A DNA stretch of 7,448 nucleotides from Bacteroidota bacterium. Its GTDB lineage: Bacteria; Bacteroidota; Bacteroidia; JAADEI01. Positions 1-6,133 of this stretch are shown piece by piece. The stretch covers positions 1-7,448 of the forward strand of contig WFXT01000261.1 in NCBI GenBank assembly GCA_015490475.1, given 5' to 3'. The position numbers were made by a program, and so were the translations under genes. The notes under the pieces are model-generated. The model was not told the origin of the DNA and made no database searches. It saw only the letters and a program-made list of their open reading frames with translations. How positions within the stretch are numbered: the first letter of the stretch is position 1; each line of letters opens with the position of its first letter.

Positions 1-29
1 AAAACTTTAACCTTTAAAATCCCAGAGCC

Positions 30-644
30 ATGAAAACGTTCGCTCGCATTCTGATGGTTTTAGCCGGTCTCTTGACCGCTTCCCTGTTCTTCCTACCAAT
101 GTGGCGTATTGATTTAGTAGCGCCACAATATCCTGATGGACTTGGTATGTATATCCATATAGACCATCTGGAAGGTGTCAAACCTGGAGACTTGAAGAAC
201 ATTGATATTTTAAATCACTATGTGGGTATGAAACCATTGCCGAAGCCAGAAGATATGTGGGAATTCACAGTGTTTCCGATAGTTGTTGGAGTCATGACGG
301 TTCTTGCTATTGTGTTTGCTTTAATCGGAAGACCAGCGTTATACCTGACGTGGTTTGTGATAATGTCTGTTCTTGGAATTCTTGGATTATACGACTTTTA
401 TCAATGGTTATATGAATATGGAACCAATCTTGATCCAGAAGCACCCATCAAGCTGGTGGATGAATTTGGTAATCCTATGCAGTATGTCCCACCCTTAATT
501 GGGTATAAGCAATTGTTAAACTTTGAAGTTTATTCATATCCCGCTATTGGGGGAGTGTTGTTGGGAATTGGAATACTTTTGTCTTTAATAGCCTTCTGGC
601 TTGCCTACAAAACCCAAGTGAAACATAAAATCCAGCTGGCATGA
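30..644 (+). CDS. Four-helix membrane protein of nos accessory cluster, function unknown
   Basis: This 204-residue inner-membrane protein has predicted hydrophobic segments at about 5-25, 80-100, 105-125 and 172-193. Basic tail residues after the last helix suggest both ends are cytoplasmic. The long loop between helices 1 and 2 (about 26-79) would then be extracytoplasmic. It carries an APQYPDGLGM stretch (31-40), HIDH (43-46) and NHYVGM (62-67), so His and Met residues are concentrated there. I associate similar small membrane proteins with APQYP and NHYxGM motifs with nos gene clusters of Bacteroidota-type bacteria, from memory and unverified. Its stop codon overlaps the nosL start (ATGA at 641-644), which implies translational coupling. 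A role in copper handling or NosZ maturation is inference from the neighbourhood and the His/Met loop; no catalytic domain is recognised. The ATG at 30 places the first helix correctly. Confidence 0.85.
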   Translation: MKTFARILMVLAGLLTASLFFLPMWRIDLVAPQYPDGLGMYIHIDHLEGVKPGDLKNIDILNHYVGMKPLPKPEDMWEFTVFPIVVGVMTVLAIVFALIGRPALYLTWFVIMSVLGILGLYDFYQWLYEYGTNLDPEAPIKLVDEFGNPMQYVPPLIGYKQLLNFEVYSYPAIGGVLLGIGILLSLIAFWLAYKTQVKHKIQLA

Positions 645-1132
645 GGGGAAATAAGGTGCTGGGGCTAACCCTAACAATTTTGTTTATGTTTATTCTTGGG
701 GGATGTGCTCCTGAATTTGAAGAAATTAAATACGGAAGCGACCAGTGTGATTATTGTAAGATGACTATTATGGACGATAAATTCTCTGCCCAGTTGGTAA
801 CTAAAAAGGGCAGAAATTATAAGTTTGATGCTATTGAATGTATGATTTGGTTTTTGAATGACGAATATGTTAAAAGGGAAGATGTTTATGGTATGCGAGT
901 TGCGGATTATACCAATCCGGGGAAAATGATAGATGCAGAAAATGCTTATTATCTAATAAGTCCGGAGATTCGCAGTCCAATGGGTGCTCATCTTGCCGCT
1001 TTCCCTTCAAAAGAGAATGCAGAGAGGTATAAAAATGAGTTAGGAGGAGAAGTGTACGCTTTTGAACAGCTGTTTGATGTCTTAAAAAAGAGGAAAAAGC
1101 AACTAAAACATGACCATCATCAACATCATTGA
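641..1132 (+). CDS. nosL: NosL, copper chaperone lipoprotein for nitrous oxide reductase maturation
   Basis: This 163-residue lipoprotein has a short hydrophobic signal (about 5-18) and a lipobox LGGC with the lipidated Cys at 22. The mature protein starts with a C-x-x-C-x-M motif (CDYCKM, 36-41), the place where NosL proteins carry their Cys/Met metal ligands. Further family-like segments are KFDAIECMIWF (around 61-71) and SPMGAHLAAF (around 112-121). NosL is known to bind Cu(I) and to deliver copper to NosD/NosDFY for the CuZ site of NosZ. The protein ends in HDHHQHH (157-163), which looks like an extra metal-binding tail. The start overlaps the preceding stop by 4 bases, and nosD, nosF and nosY follow. 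Identity is firm; the metal role of the tail is inference. Confidence 0.93.
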   Translation: MRGNKVLGLTLTILFMFILGGCAPEFEEIKYGSDQCDYCKMTIMDDKFSAQLVTKKGRNYKFDAIECMIWFLNDEYVKREDVYGMRVADYTNPGKMIDAENAYYLISPEIRSPMGAHLAAFPSKENAERYKNELGGEVYAFEQLFDVLKKRKKQLKHDHHQHH

Positions 1133-1158
1133 TTTTAATTCGTCATAGTTTTGAAGCG

Positions 1159-2430
1159 ATGCGTTGGTTTAAACTATGTTGGTGCTGGGTGCTATTATTT
1201 GTAACCCTTGTCAACAGCTATGGTAGAGTTATAGAGGTATGTAAGTCAGGTTGTAATGTATCAACCATTACAGAAGCGGTGGAAATTGCTCAAAAGGGAG
1301 ACACTATATTGATACATGAAGGAAGGTACAAGGAAGCCAATATTATAATAAAAGTTCCCGAGATTGTAATAAGAGGTAAAGGAGAAGTAATAATTGATGC
1401 GGGAAAGAAGGACAGAGCATTTGTTATTTTTAGGGCGTCGGGAGTTAGAATAGAAAACGTTATGATAAGAAACGTTCCTTTCACATCTACAGATGAATTA
1501 GCAGGGATTAATGTCTTGTACAGTAATCGTTATCATATAGAGAATGTTCGCATTGACAGCACTTTTTTTGGAATCCTTGTTGAGCAAAGTGATTCAGGAA
1601 TTATAAGGGGTTGTACGATTAATTCTGGTAGTCCAATAAATGTTTATGAGGCAACACTTGGCAATGGTATTCATTTGTGGAAGTCAAATTATGCATTGCT
1701 TGAAAACAATAGCATAACTAATATGCGTGATGGTATATACTTTGAGTTTGTATCAAATAGTGTTATCAGGGGTAATCATAGTTTTGGTAATAAGAGATAT
1801 GGACTGCACTTTATGTTTTCTAACGATGATGTATATGAAAACAACAAATTTGAAAGGAACGGAGCAGGGGTTGCCGTTATGTTTTCCAAGAATATAGACA
1901 TGCACAACAATGTTTTCGTCAATAATTGGGGAATGAGCTCCTATGGACTGTTGCTTAAAGAAATATACGATTCTGAGATAAAACACAATGTTTTTATAAG
2001 AAACACTACGGGTATTCATGTTGAAGGTTCGGCACGAATAAGATATGAAGAGAATGATTTCATAGAAAATGGATGGGCTGTTAATTTTCTGGGAGGTTCT
2101 TATGACAATTTCTTTTATCACAACAATTTTATTGGTAATACTTTTGACGTAGCATATTTCGGTCGTGTTAATAACAATCGGTTTGAAGAAAATTATTGGA
2201 ATAAGTATACAGGCTATGACCTTGACAGGGATGGCTATGGTGATGTGCCCTACAGACCTGTAGATTTGTTTACATACATGGTTAATGAAATTCCTGAGAC
2301 AATAGTTTTATTAAGAAGTTTTTTCGTGCAAATTTTAAACTTTGCAGAGCAGGTTGTTCCTGTGTTGACACCTGCCGACATCTACGACCCAAAACCACTG
2401 ATGCAAAAATGGAAATGGTCAAGTTCATAG
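1159..2430 (+). CDS. nosD: NosD, periplasmic beta-helix copper-processing protein
   Basis: NosD is a periplasmic right-handed beta-helix protein that works with the NosFY ABC transporter to mature the copper centre of nitrous oxide reductase. Counting from the ATG at 1159 it has 423 residues. A signal peptide covers about 1-22 (WVLLFVTLVNSYG), followed by the NosD/CASH opening with EAVEIAQKGDTILIHEG (39-55). A long run of short Asn- and Gly-rich repeats follows, with patterns such as ENNSITNMRDGIYFEF and ENDFIENGWAVNF typical of PbH1 coils. Near the C-terminus lies DLDRDGYGDVPYRPVDLF, a hallmark of the family. A TTG at 1129 is an alternative start: it would overlap the nosL stop (TTGA) and lengthen the signal peptide n-region by 10 residues. 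The ATG gives a cleaner signal peptide. Two Cys (28 and 32) lie just after the predicted cleavage site. The 3' end overlaps nosF by 22 bases. Confidence 0.93.
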   Translation: MRWFKLCWCWVLLFVTLVNSYGRVIEVCKSGCNVSTITEAVEIAQKGDTILIHEGRYKEANIIIKVPEIVIRGKGEVIIDAGKKDRAFVIFRASGVRIENVMIRNVPFTSTDELAGINVLYSNRYHIENVRIDSTFFGILVEQSDSGIIRGCTINSGSPINVYEATLGNGIHLWKSNYALLENNSITNMRDGIYFEFVSNSVIRGNHSFGNKRYGLHFMFSNDDVYENNKFERNGAGVAVMFSKNIDMHNNVFVNNWGMSSYGLLLKEIYDSEIKHNVFIRNTTGIHVEGSARIRYEENDFIENGWAVNFLGGSYDNFFYHNNFIGNTFDVAYFGRVNNNRFEENYWNKYTGYDLDRDGYGDVPYRPVDLFTYMVNEIPETIVLLRSFFVQILNFAEQVVPVLTPADIYDPKPLMQKWKWSSS

Positions 2431-3137
2431 AGGTTAATAAAAGGTTTGGACGCCTGCAGGTTTTGAAAGATGTGTCCATAGATGTGGAAGAAGGTATCAA
2501 GACTGCTATCCTTGGTCCAAATGGTTCAGGAAAAACAACTCTCATAAAGACGTTGTTGGGAATGGTTATTCCAGACAGTGGCGATGTTATTTTTAAGGGA
2601 GAGTCCGTTCTTGGAAAGTATAAATATCGTCGTGAAATTGTTTACATGCCACAAATTGCTTTATTCCCGCAAAACCTTACCGTTAAGGAATTGCTGGAAT
2701 TGATACCTAAGTTGAGGAAGCAAGAGGCGAAGTATGATGATTTAGTGGATCGATTCGGAGTCAATGAGTTTATGCATAAAAAAATGAATGCCCTTTCAGG
2801 AGGAATGAGACAAAAAGTTAATCTTGTTCTTGCTTTTATGTTTGATGTGCCACTTGTCATTCTGGATGAACCAACCAATGGACTGGACCCTGTGGCAGTC
2901 CTTGAATTGAAGAAGTTATTATATGAGGAAGAGAAGAAGGGCAGAACAATTATGTTTACAAGTCACATTATGGATTTTGTGCAACAAATGGCTGATAGAA
3001 TAGTATTTCTATTGGAGGGGGTTGTGAACTTTGAAGGGACAGTTTCAGAAATCCTTACTGAAACTGGAACAAGCAATTTAGAAGAAGCTGTTGCTTCTCT
3101 CATTATCCAAAATCAAAACCAGAAGGCTTATGTTTAA
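2409..3137 (+). CDS. nosF: NosF, ABC transporter ATPase of the NosDFY complex
   Basis: This is a 242-residue cytoplasmic ABC ATPase with all the expected elements. The Walker A is GPNGSGKT (36-43), the Q-loop Gln is at 82 (YMPQ), and the signature is LSGGM (129-133). The Walker B is LVILDEPTNGLDP (149-161) and the H-loop His is at 186 (TSHIM). In the NosDFY complex it powers the NosY permease to drive copper or sulfur-related processing by periplasmic NosD; the transported species is not settled by sequence. The gene begins 22 bases inside nosD. A second ATG two codons in (2415) could equally be the start. The Met in the signature in place of the common Gln also occurs in related ATPases and is not a defect. 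Its end overlaps nosY by 8 bases. A generic ABC-2 type ATPase is excluded mainly by context. Confidence 0.93.
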   Translation: MEMVKFIEVNKRFGRLQVLKDVSIDVEEGIKTAILGPNGSGKTTLIKTLLGMVIPDSGDVIFKGESVLGKYKYRREIVYMPQIALFPQNLTVKELLELIPKLRKQEAKYDDLVDRFGVNEFMHKKMNALSGGMRQKVNLVLAFMFDVPLVILDEPTNGLDPVAVLELKKLLYEEEKKGRTIMFTSHIMDFVQQMADRIVFLLEGVVNFEGTVSEILTETGTSNLEEAVASLIIQNQNQKAYV

Positions 3138-3912
3138 AATAATTGGTTACGTTATCAAGGACTTGTTGCGGAACAGATGGACCCTGTTCTATTTGCTGTT
3201 CTATTTGCTTGTTGGCTTTTCTATACTAATGTTTAGTGGAGATTTTTCTAAATCAATGGTTTCTTTTCTGCAAATAATCCTTATATTGACACCACTTATA
3301 GGCACTCTCTTTGGAGTTATGTATTATTACAACAGTAGGGACTTTATTGAGCTGTTGCTTGCCCAACCTATCAGACGTAGAGATGTGTTTGTGGGGCAAT
3401 GGCTTGGGGTTAGTCTGTCCTTAGGGACAAGTCTTATTGTAGGACTGGGAATTCCCTTCTTGTGGTATTTTGCTCAATATGAAGTAGCAGGCGACCAGTT
3501 TATTTTGCTTTTGCTTTTAGGGTTTGCTCTGGGTGCTATTTTCACTGGTTTGTCTATGGCTGTCTCTGTTAGCACGGATAATAAAATCAGGGGGTTTGGG
3601 TATGCTTTAGTACTATGGCTATTGATGGCGGTTGTTTATGACGGCTTTTTGCTTCTTGCTCTTATTGCATTTAGGGATTATCCACTTGAGAAATTTGCTC
3701 TTGTGGCTACTGTGTTTAATCCTATTGACTTAGCCCGAATAACTATCTTACTCAAACTTGACATTTCTGCCTTAATGGGTTATACAGGGGCTGTTTTCAG
3801 AGAGTTTCTTGGTTCCACTGCCGGCATGTTAACTTCTATGACTATTCTACTACTTTGGATGATACTGCCTTTCTTTTTAATCACTTTCATCGCCAGAAAA
3901 AGAGATTTCTAA
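3130..3912 (+). CDS. nosY: NosY, ABC-2 type permease of the NosDFY complex
   Basis: This 260-residue inner-membrane protein has six hydrophobic segments at about 17-36, 45-66, 92-115, 124-146, 157-180 and 235-256. The conserved cytoplasmic signature of NosY-like permeases is visible as NSRDFIELLLAQPIRRRDVF (68-87), and NPIDLARI (197-204) is a second family-like motif. It would form the membrane part of NosDFY with NosF on the cytoplasmic side and NosD in the periplasm. I chose the ATG at 3130. It lies inside the end of nosF, has AGAAGG at 3121-3126 just upstream, and begins MFKIIGYVIKDLLRN, a normal cytoplasmic lead-in. An upstream non-ATG start at 3091 would add 13 residues coded within nosF and is less likely. 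The next gene begins 11 bases after the stop. Confidence 0.93.
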   Translation: MFKIIGYVIKDLLRNRWTLFYLLFYLLVGFSILMFSGDFSKSMVSFLQIILILTPLIGTLFGVMYYYNSRDFIELLLAQPIRRRDVFVGQWLGVSLSLGTSLIVGLGIPFLWYFAQYEVAGDQFILLLLLGFALGAIFTGLSMAVSVSTDNKIRGFGYALVLWLLMAVVYDGFLLLALIAFRDYPLEKFALVATVFNPIDLARITILLKLDISALMGYTGAVFREFLGSTAGMLTSMTILLLWMILPFFLITFIARKRDF

Positions 3913-3923
3913 AAAGTAATGTT

Positions 3924-4373
3924 ATGAAAGAACTGTATTATGTATCTGTGTATCTACACATACTGGCAGCAATTATATGGCTTGGAGGAAGTTTATTTTA
4001 TGCCATTGTACTTGTTCCTGTGTTGAAGAATCATCCTGCTCGTCAGGAACTTATATATAGAACAGGGGTCATTTTTAGAGTCGTCTCATGGATTTCCTTA
4101 GGAATAATCCTATTTACAGGATTGTTCAATCTGCATTATCATGGATTGCTGAATAATCTTTTATTTGAGAGCAGGGCAGGAAGGCTTGCACTAATAAAAA
4201 TGGTGCTTTTTGCACTTGTTGTTGTTTTGGGCTTACTTCATGATGTGTGGCTTGGTCCAAAAGTTGTAAACAAGCCTGATAGGTACAAGCCAGTTCGCTG
4301 GATAGCAAGAATAATGGTTTTGATCGGACTTGTATTAGTAGGTTTAGGCGTTCTGCTTGTCAGAGGATATTAG
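3924..4373 (+). CDS. CopD-like four-helix membrane protein
   Basis: This 149-residue inner-membrane protein has four hydrophobic segments at about 8-32, 50-70, 87-107 and 125-146. The opening YLHILAAIIWLGGSLFYAIV (10-29) is characteristic of the CopD/DUF2269-type membrane domain, with a His in helix 1 (12) followed by WLGG. LHDVWLGPK (105-113) fits the same group; a second His pair is at 71 and 73 (HYH), and His106 is in helix 3. CopD-family proteins are linked to copper uptake or tolerance, and the helix histidines could bind metal or haem. It lies 11 bases after nosY in the same direction, so it is probably the last gene of the operon with a role in copper supply (inference). The ATG at 3924 is preferred because a longer in-frame start at 3855 would run through nosY. 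Its stop overlaps the stop of the convergent PIN gene. Confidence 0.75.
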   Translation: MKELYYVSVYLHILAAIIWLGGSLFYAIVLVPVLKNHPARQELIYRTGVIFRVVSWISLGIILFTGLFNLHYHGLLNNLLFESRAGRLALIKMVLFALVVVLGLLHDVWLGPKVVNKPDRYKPVRWIARIMVLIGLVLVGLGVLLVRGY

Positions 4374-4888
4374 TAATATGGGGGAAGATTGATGCTTAAA
4401 TTTGATGCTATTTCCTTGCTTGCTTGTTTCCAGTGTATTGCAGTGAAATTATTATAATCTTGTAGTTTCTTCAATTTGTTGTATGCTTTAGTATCGTTTG
4501 AAATAAAAATAAATTGAAGGGGTCGTAGTAATCCTTGTTTTTCGCTTAAAGTTGAACAGCTTAGTAGCATAATAATCTGCTGTATAGCATCAGCTTCTCC
4601 TGCGTGTATAAACATGAAGTCCTTAATTAGGGAAAATAGAAGCGGGTTTCTTATATTACATTTTTTTAGCGGTTTTTGTAAGGAGAAAAATATTGATTTT
4701 AGCGTATCTATTTGATGCCTTTTTAGAAGTTTGTTAATCTCCGTCTCGATGCCTAATGGCAGCAAGAATTGTTGTATATTGTATCTGTTTATCAGATAAT
4801 CCAGTGCATTTTTTATGTCTTGCTGTTTTAAATCAACTAAGCTGGATAAGTAGTAATATATATTTGAATCAAGGATGGCTACTGCCAT
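4370..4888 (-). CDS. PIN-domain ribonuclease-like protein
   Basis: Counted from the ATG at 4888 this is a 172-residue soluble protein with the acidic pattern of a PIN nuclease. The first strand is AVAILDSNIYYYL with Asp7. A Glu in GIETEIN (48 or 50) follows, then HAGEADA with Glu98 and Asp100, and finally FISNDTKAY with Asn131 and Asp132. These would form the metal site used by PIN enzymes to cut RNA. The core is intact, so an active enzyme is plausible. The gene overlaps the upstream TIR-like gene by 20 bases on the same strand, implying coupled translation. VapC toxins are usually nearer 130-140 residues and follow a small DNA-binding antitoxin, which is not seen here. An in-frame TTG at 4939 would add 17 residues but deeper in the neighbour, so the ATG is preferred. 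The target and partner are unknown. Confidence 0.78.
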   Translation of the reverse strand: MAVAILDSNIYYYLSSLVDLKQQDIKNALDYLINRYNIQQFLLPLGIETEINKLLKRHQIDTLKSIFFSLQKPLKKCNIRNPLLFSLIKDFMFIHAGEADAIQQIIMLLSCSTLSEKQGLLRPLQFIFISNDTKAYNKLKKLQDYNNFTAIHWKQASKEIASNLSINLPPYY

Positions 4889-5384
4889 AGAATTCTTTTT
4901 GAGAGAGGTGTGAAAATATATACGCACCAAATAATACAAGAAGAATAGAGGTTAGCAACCACTCAACATCTGGGGAACCTTGTAACTTGCCGATAGCTTC
5001 ACGAACGCTTTTCATAAAGTTATCCACTTCTTTTTGTGGTATTGCTGATGGAGTATAAAGATGTAAATTATGAGTTATTATGAAAGGTCTGTTTTTTTGA
5101 AGTATAGGGGGCAAAACATAATCTTTGGGAATGAGCGCATATACCGGTGCATTGGATTCCGTAATTAAATCCATGTCCTTGATTTGTTTGGCTGAAAATT
5201 TTGCTTCTGGGTGTACAACAAGGACGATTATTAGTTTGGCGTTTTTAACTGCGTCTTTGATGAGCAAATCGTTTCGTGGTGGTTCAACAACAGGAATGAC
5301 CTTATCTTCACCAAGATTATACATTATTCGGTAGGCTATCCTACTGGCAAGGTAATCTTCCCACGGGAAAAATATAACTACCAT
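4869..5384 (-). CDS. TIR-like/flavodoxin-fold protein with C-terminal membrane anchor
   Basis: This 171-residue protein has two parts. Residues 1-90 show alternating strands and helices like a TIR-type domain. A first strand VVIFFPWEDYLASRIAYRIM is followed by VIPVVEP (29-35), LLIKDAVKNAKLIIVLVVHPE (40-60) and then SAKQIKDMDLITESNAPVYALIP (64-86). This resembles the TIR order of an AI..A..IIVL strand, a helix, and a PV strand. Residues 142-158 (WLLTSILLVLFGAYIFS) form one hydrophobic helix near the C-terminus, so the domain is probably tethered to the inner membrane facing the cytoplasm. Aligned by eye, the position of the TIR catalytic Glu is Asp70. The gene overlaps the PIN gene by 20 bases. 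The TIR assignment is tentative; another Rossmann-like sensor or nucleoside-binding fold is possible. No promoter or ribosome site is clear ahead of the ATG. Confidence 0.55.
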   Translation of the reverse strand: MVVIFFPWEDYLASRIAYRIMYNLGEDKVIPVVEPPRNDLLIKDAVKNAKLIIVLVVHPEAKFSAKQIKDMDLITESNAPVYALIPKDYVLPPILQKNRPFIITHNLHLYTPSAIPQKEVDNFMKSVREAIGKLQGSPDVEWLLTSILLVLFGAYIFSHLSQKEFYGSSHP

Positions 5385-5413
5385 GACAATTTTAAAGCTT
5401 TCTACATTGCCTA

Positions 5414-5463
5414 ACAGGTTTTCGGGTTATGGAAGTTCCTGATTGCATGTTTTTAAAACCTGT
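5414..5463. repeat. Inverted repeat spanning the gap between lipoprotein and TIR-like genes
   Basis: ACAGGTTTT at 5414-5422 is a perfect inverted copy of AAAACCTGT at 5455-5463, with a 32-base loop. One arm overlaps the last codons of the lipoprotein gene that ends at 5453. The smaller internal palindrome GGAAGTTCC (5431-5439) sits in the loop. It could form a stem in RNA or act as an operator, but there is no T-run after it on either strand, so it is not a convincing terminator. A chance match is possible. Confidence 0.3.
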
Positions 5464-6130
5464 ACGCTATTCCGAGGGCAGAGACAGGATACGGTGAATT
5501 GACAGTCCCCGCAATATGCGTACCAAAATAGAAGTCAAAGTCCTTGTAACGATACGTAAAAGTCACTCCTCCCGAGCCTCCCAAGTGAATTTTAATGAAA
5601 TACCGTGAATTGGATCCGCTATAAAACTTCAATCCAACCCATATTCCACCGAGCATACCGGTGCTGTTGATTGAACGCTGGGAACCAATCCATCCTTCAG
5701 ATAGAGACAGAACTTGGCTCACATGATTGCCAAATTCGGAAAATATGCCTAAATACATTCCGTAGATTAAACCAAAGGGCTTTTCTAAGGAAACCTCTTT
5801 TCTTTTATAGTATTCAAGTAAAATCCAAGAGCCTGTGCTTACAAATTTTCTGTTAACTCCCGTGGAAGTATGAGTGTACATAGATAGTCTGAGAGATAAG
5901 GCTCCTCTGGGTTTGTTGAGAAATGTCCATGCGCCTTCTCCAATCAACGCTGTTCTATAACGTTCTGCATCCTTGTCTGCGATAGTCACTGTGGATGCAT
6001 TGATACCAACAGAAAATTCGTCATCCGGACCAGGAGTTAAACTGTTGTAAGGCACTTGATAAGGAACAGAGAGAGTAGAACATCCACTCAATATTACAAT
6101 TGCACCAATCAGCAAATTTAGTCCCTTCAT
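5453..6130 (-). CDS. Putative lipoprotein with beta-barrel-like C-terminus, function unknown
   Basis: This 225-residue exported protein has a short signal (about 1-16) and a lipobox LSGC with Cys at 17. The rest alternates polar and hydrophobic residues in short strand-like stretches, for example RGALSLRLSMYTH, WILLEYYKRK, GMLGGIWVGLKFY, and a long run GGVTFTYRYKDFDFYFGTH. It ends in GIAYRF, a C-terminal aromatic of the sort that barrel-assembly machinery recognises. That makes an outer-membrane barrel or barrel-like lipoprotein plausible. It begins 3 bases after the stop of the preceding lipoprotein gene, so the two are probably co-transcribed. No family is recognised, and no enzymatic motif is seen. 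The ATG at 6130 directly starts the signal peptide. Confidence 0.75.
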   Translation of the reverse strand: MKGLNLLIGAIVILSGCSTLSVPYQVPYNSLTPGPDDEFSVGINASTVTIADKDAERYRTALIGEGAWTFLNKPRGALSLRLSMYTHTSTGVNRKFVSTGSWILLEYYKRKEVSLEKPFGLIYGMYLGIFSEFGNHVSQVLSLSEGWIGSQRSINSTGMLGGIWVGLKFYSGSNSRYFIKIHLGGSGGVTFTYRYKDFDFYFGTHIAGTVNSPYPVSALGIAYRF

Positions 6131-6133
6131 GCC

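Noticed and set aside
1753..2121. A 122-codon open frame on the minus strand inside nosD
   Set aside because: It is fully antisense to a well-supported gene, has no recognisable domain and no ribosome site. The same applies to the shorter minus-strand frames at 14-202, 1290-1484, 2282-2545, 2642-2878 and 4126-4308.
4374..4410. Terminator for the nos operon after the CopD-like gene, including the repeated GATGCT at 4391 and 4404
   Set aside because: The two GATGCT copies are direct, not inverted, and there is no stem followed by a T-run.
5125..5334. A 69-codon plus-strand open frame opposite the TIR-like gene, considered as an antitoxin
   Set aside because: It lies wholly antisense to a better-supported gene and its composition looks like a reverse-strand shadow. 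The 61-codon frame at 5671-5856 is rejected for the same reason.
4370..5384. Classical VapBC toxin-antitoxin operon
   Set aside because: The gene upstream of the PIN gene encodes 171 residues with an alpha/beta domain and a membrane helix, not a small AbrB, RHH or Phd-type DNA-binding antitoxin.
5387..5394. Minus-strand TAAAATTG as a promoter for the TIR-like gene
   Set aside because: It has one mismatch to TAnnTTTG and ends only 2 bases before the ATG, so the transcript would begin at or after the start codon. No -33 element is seen.
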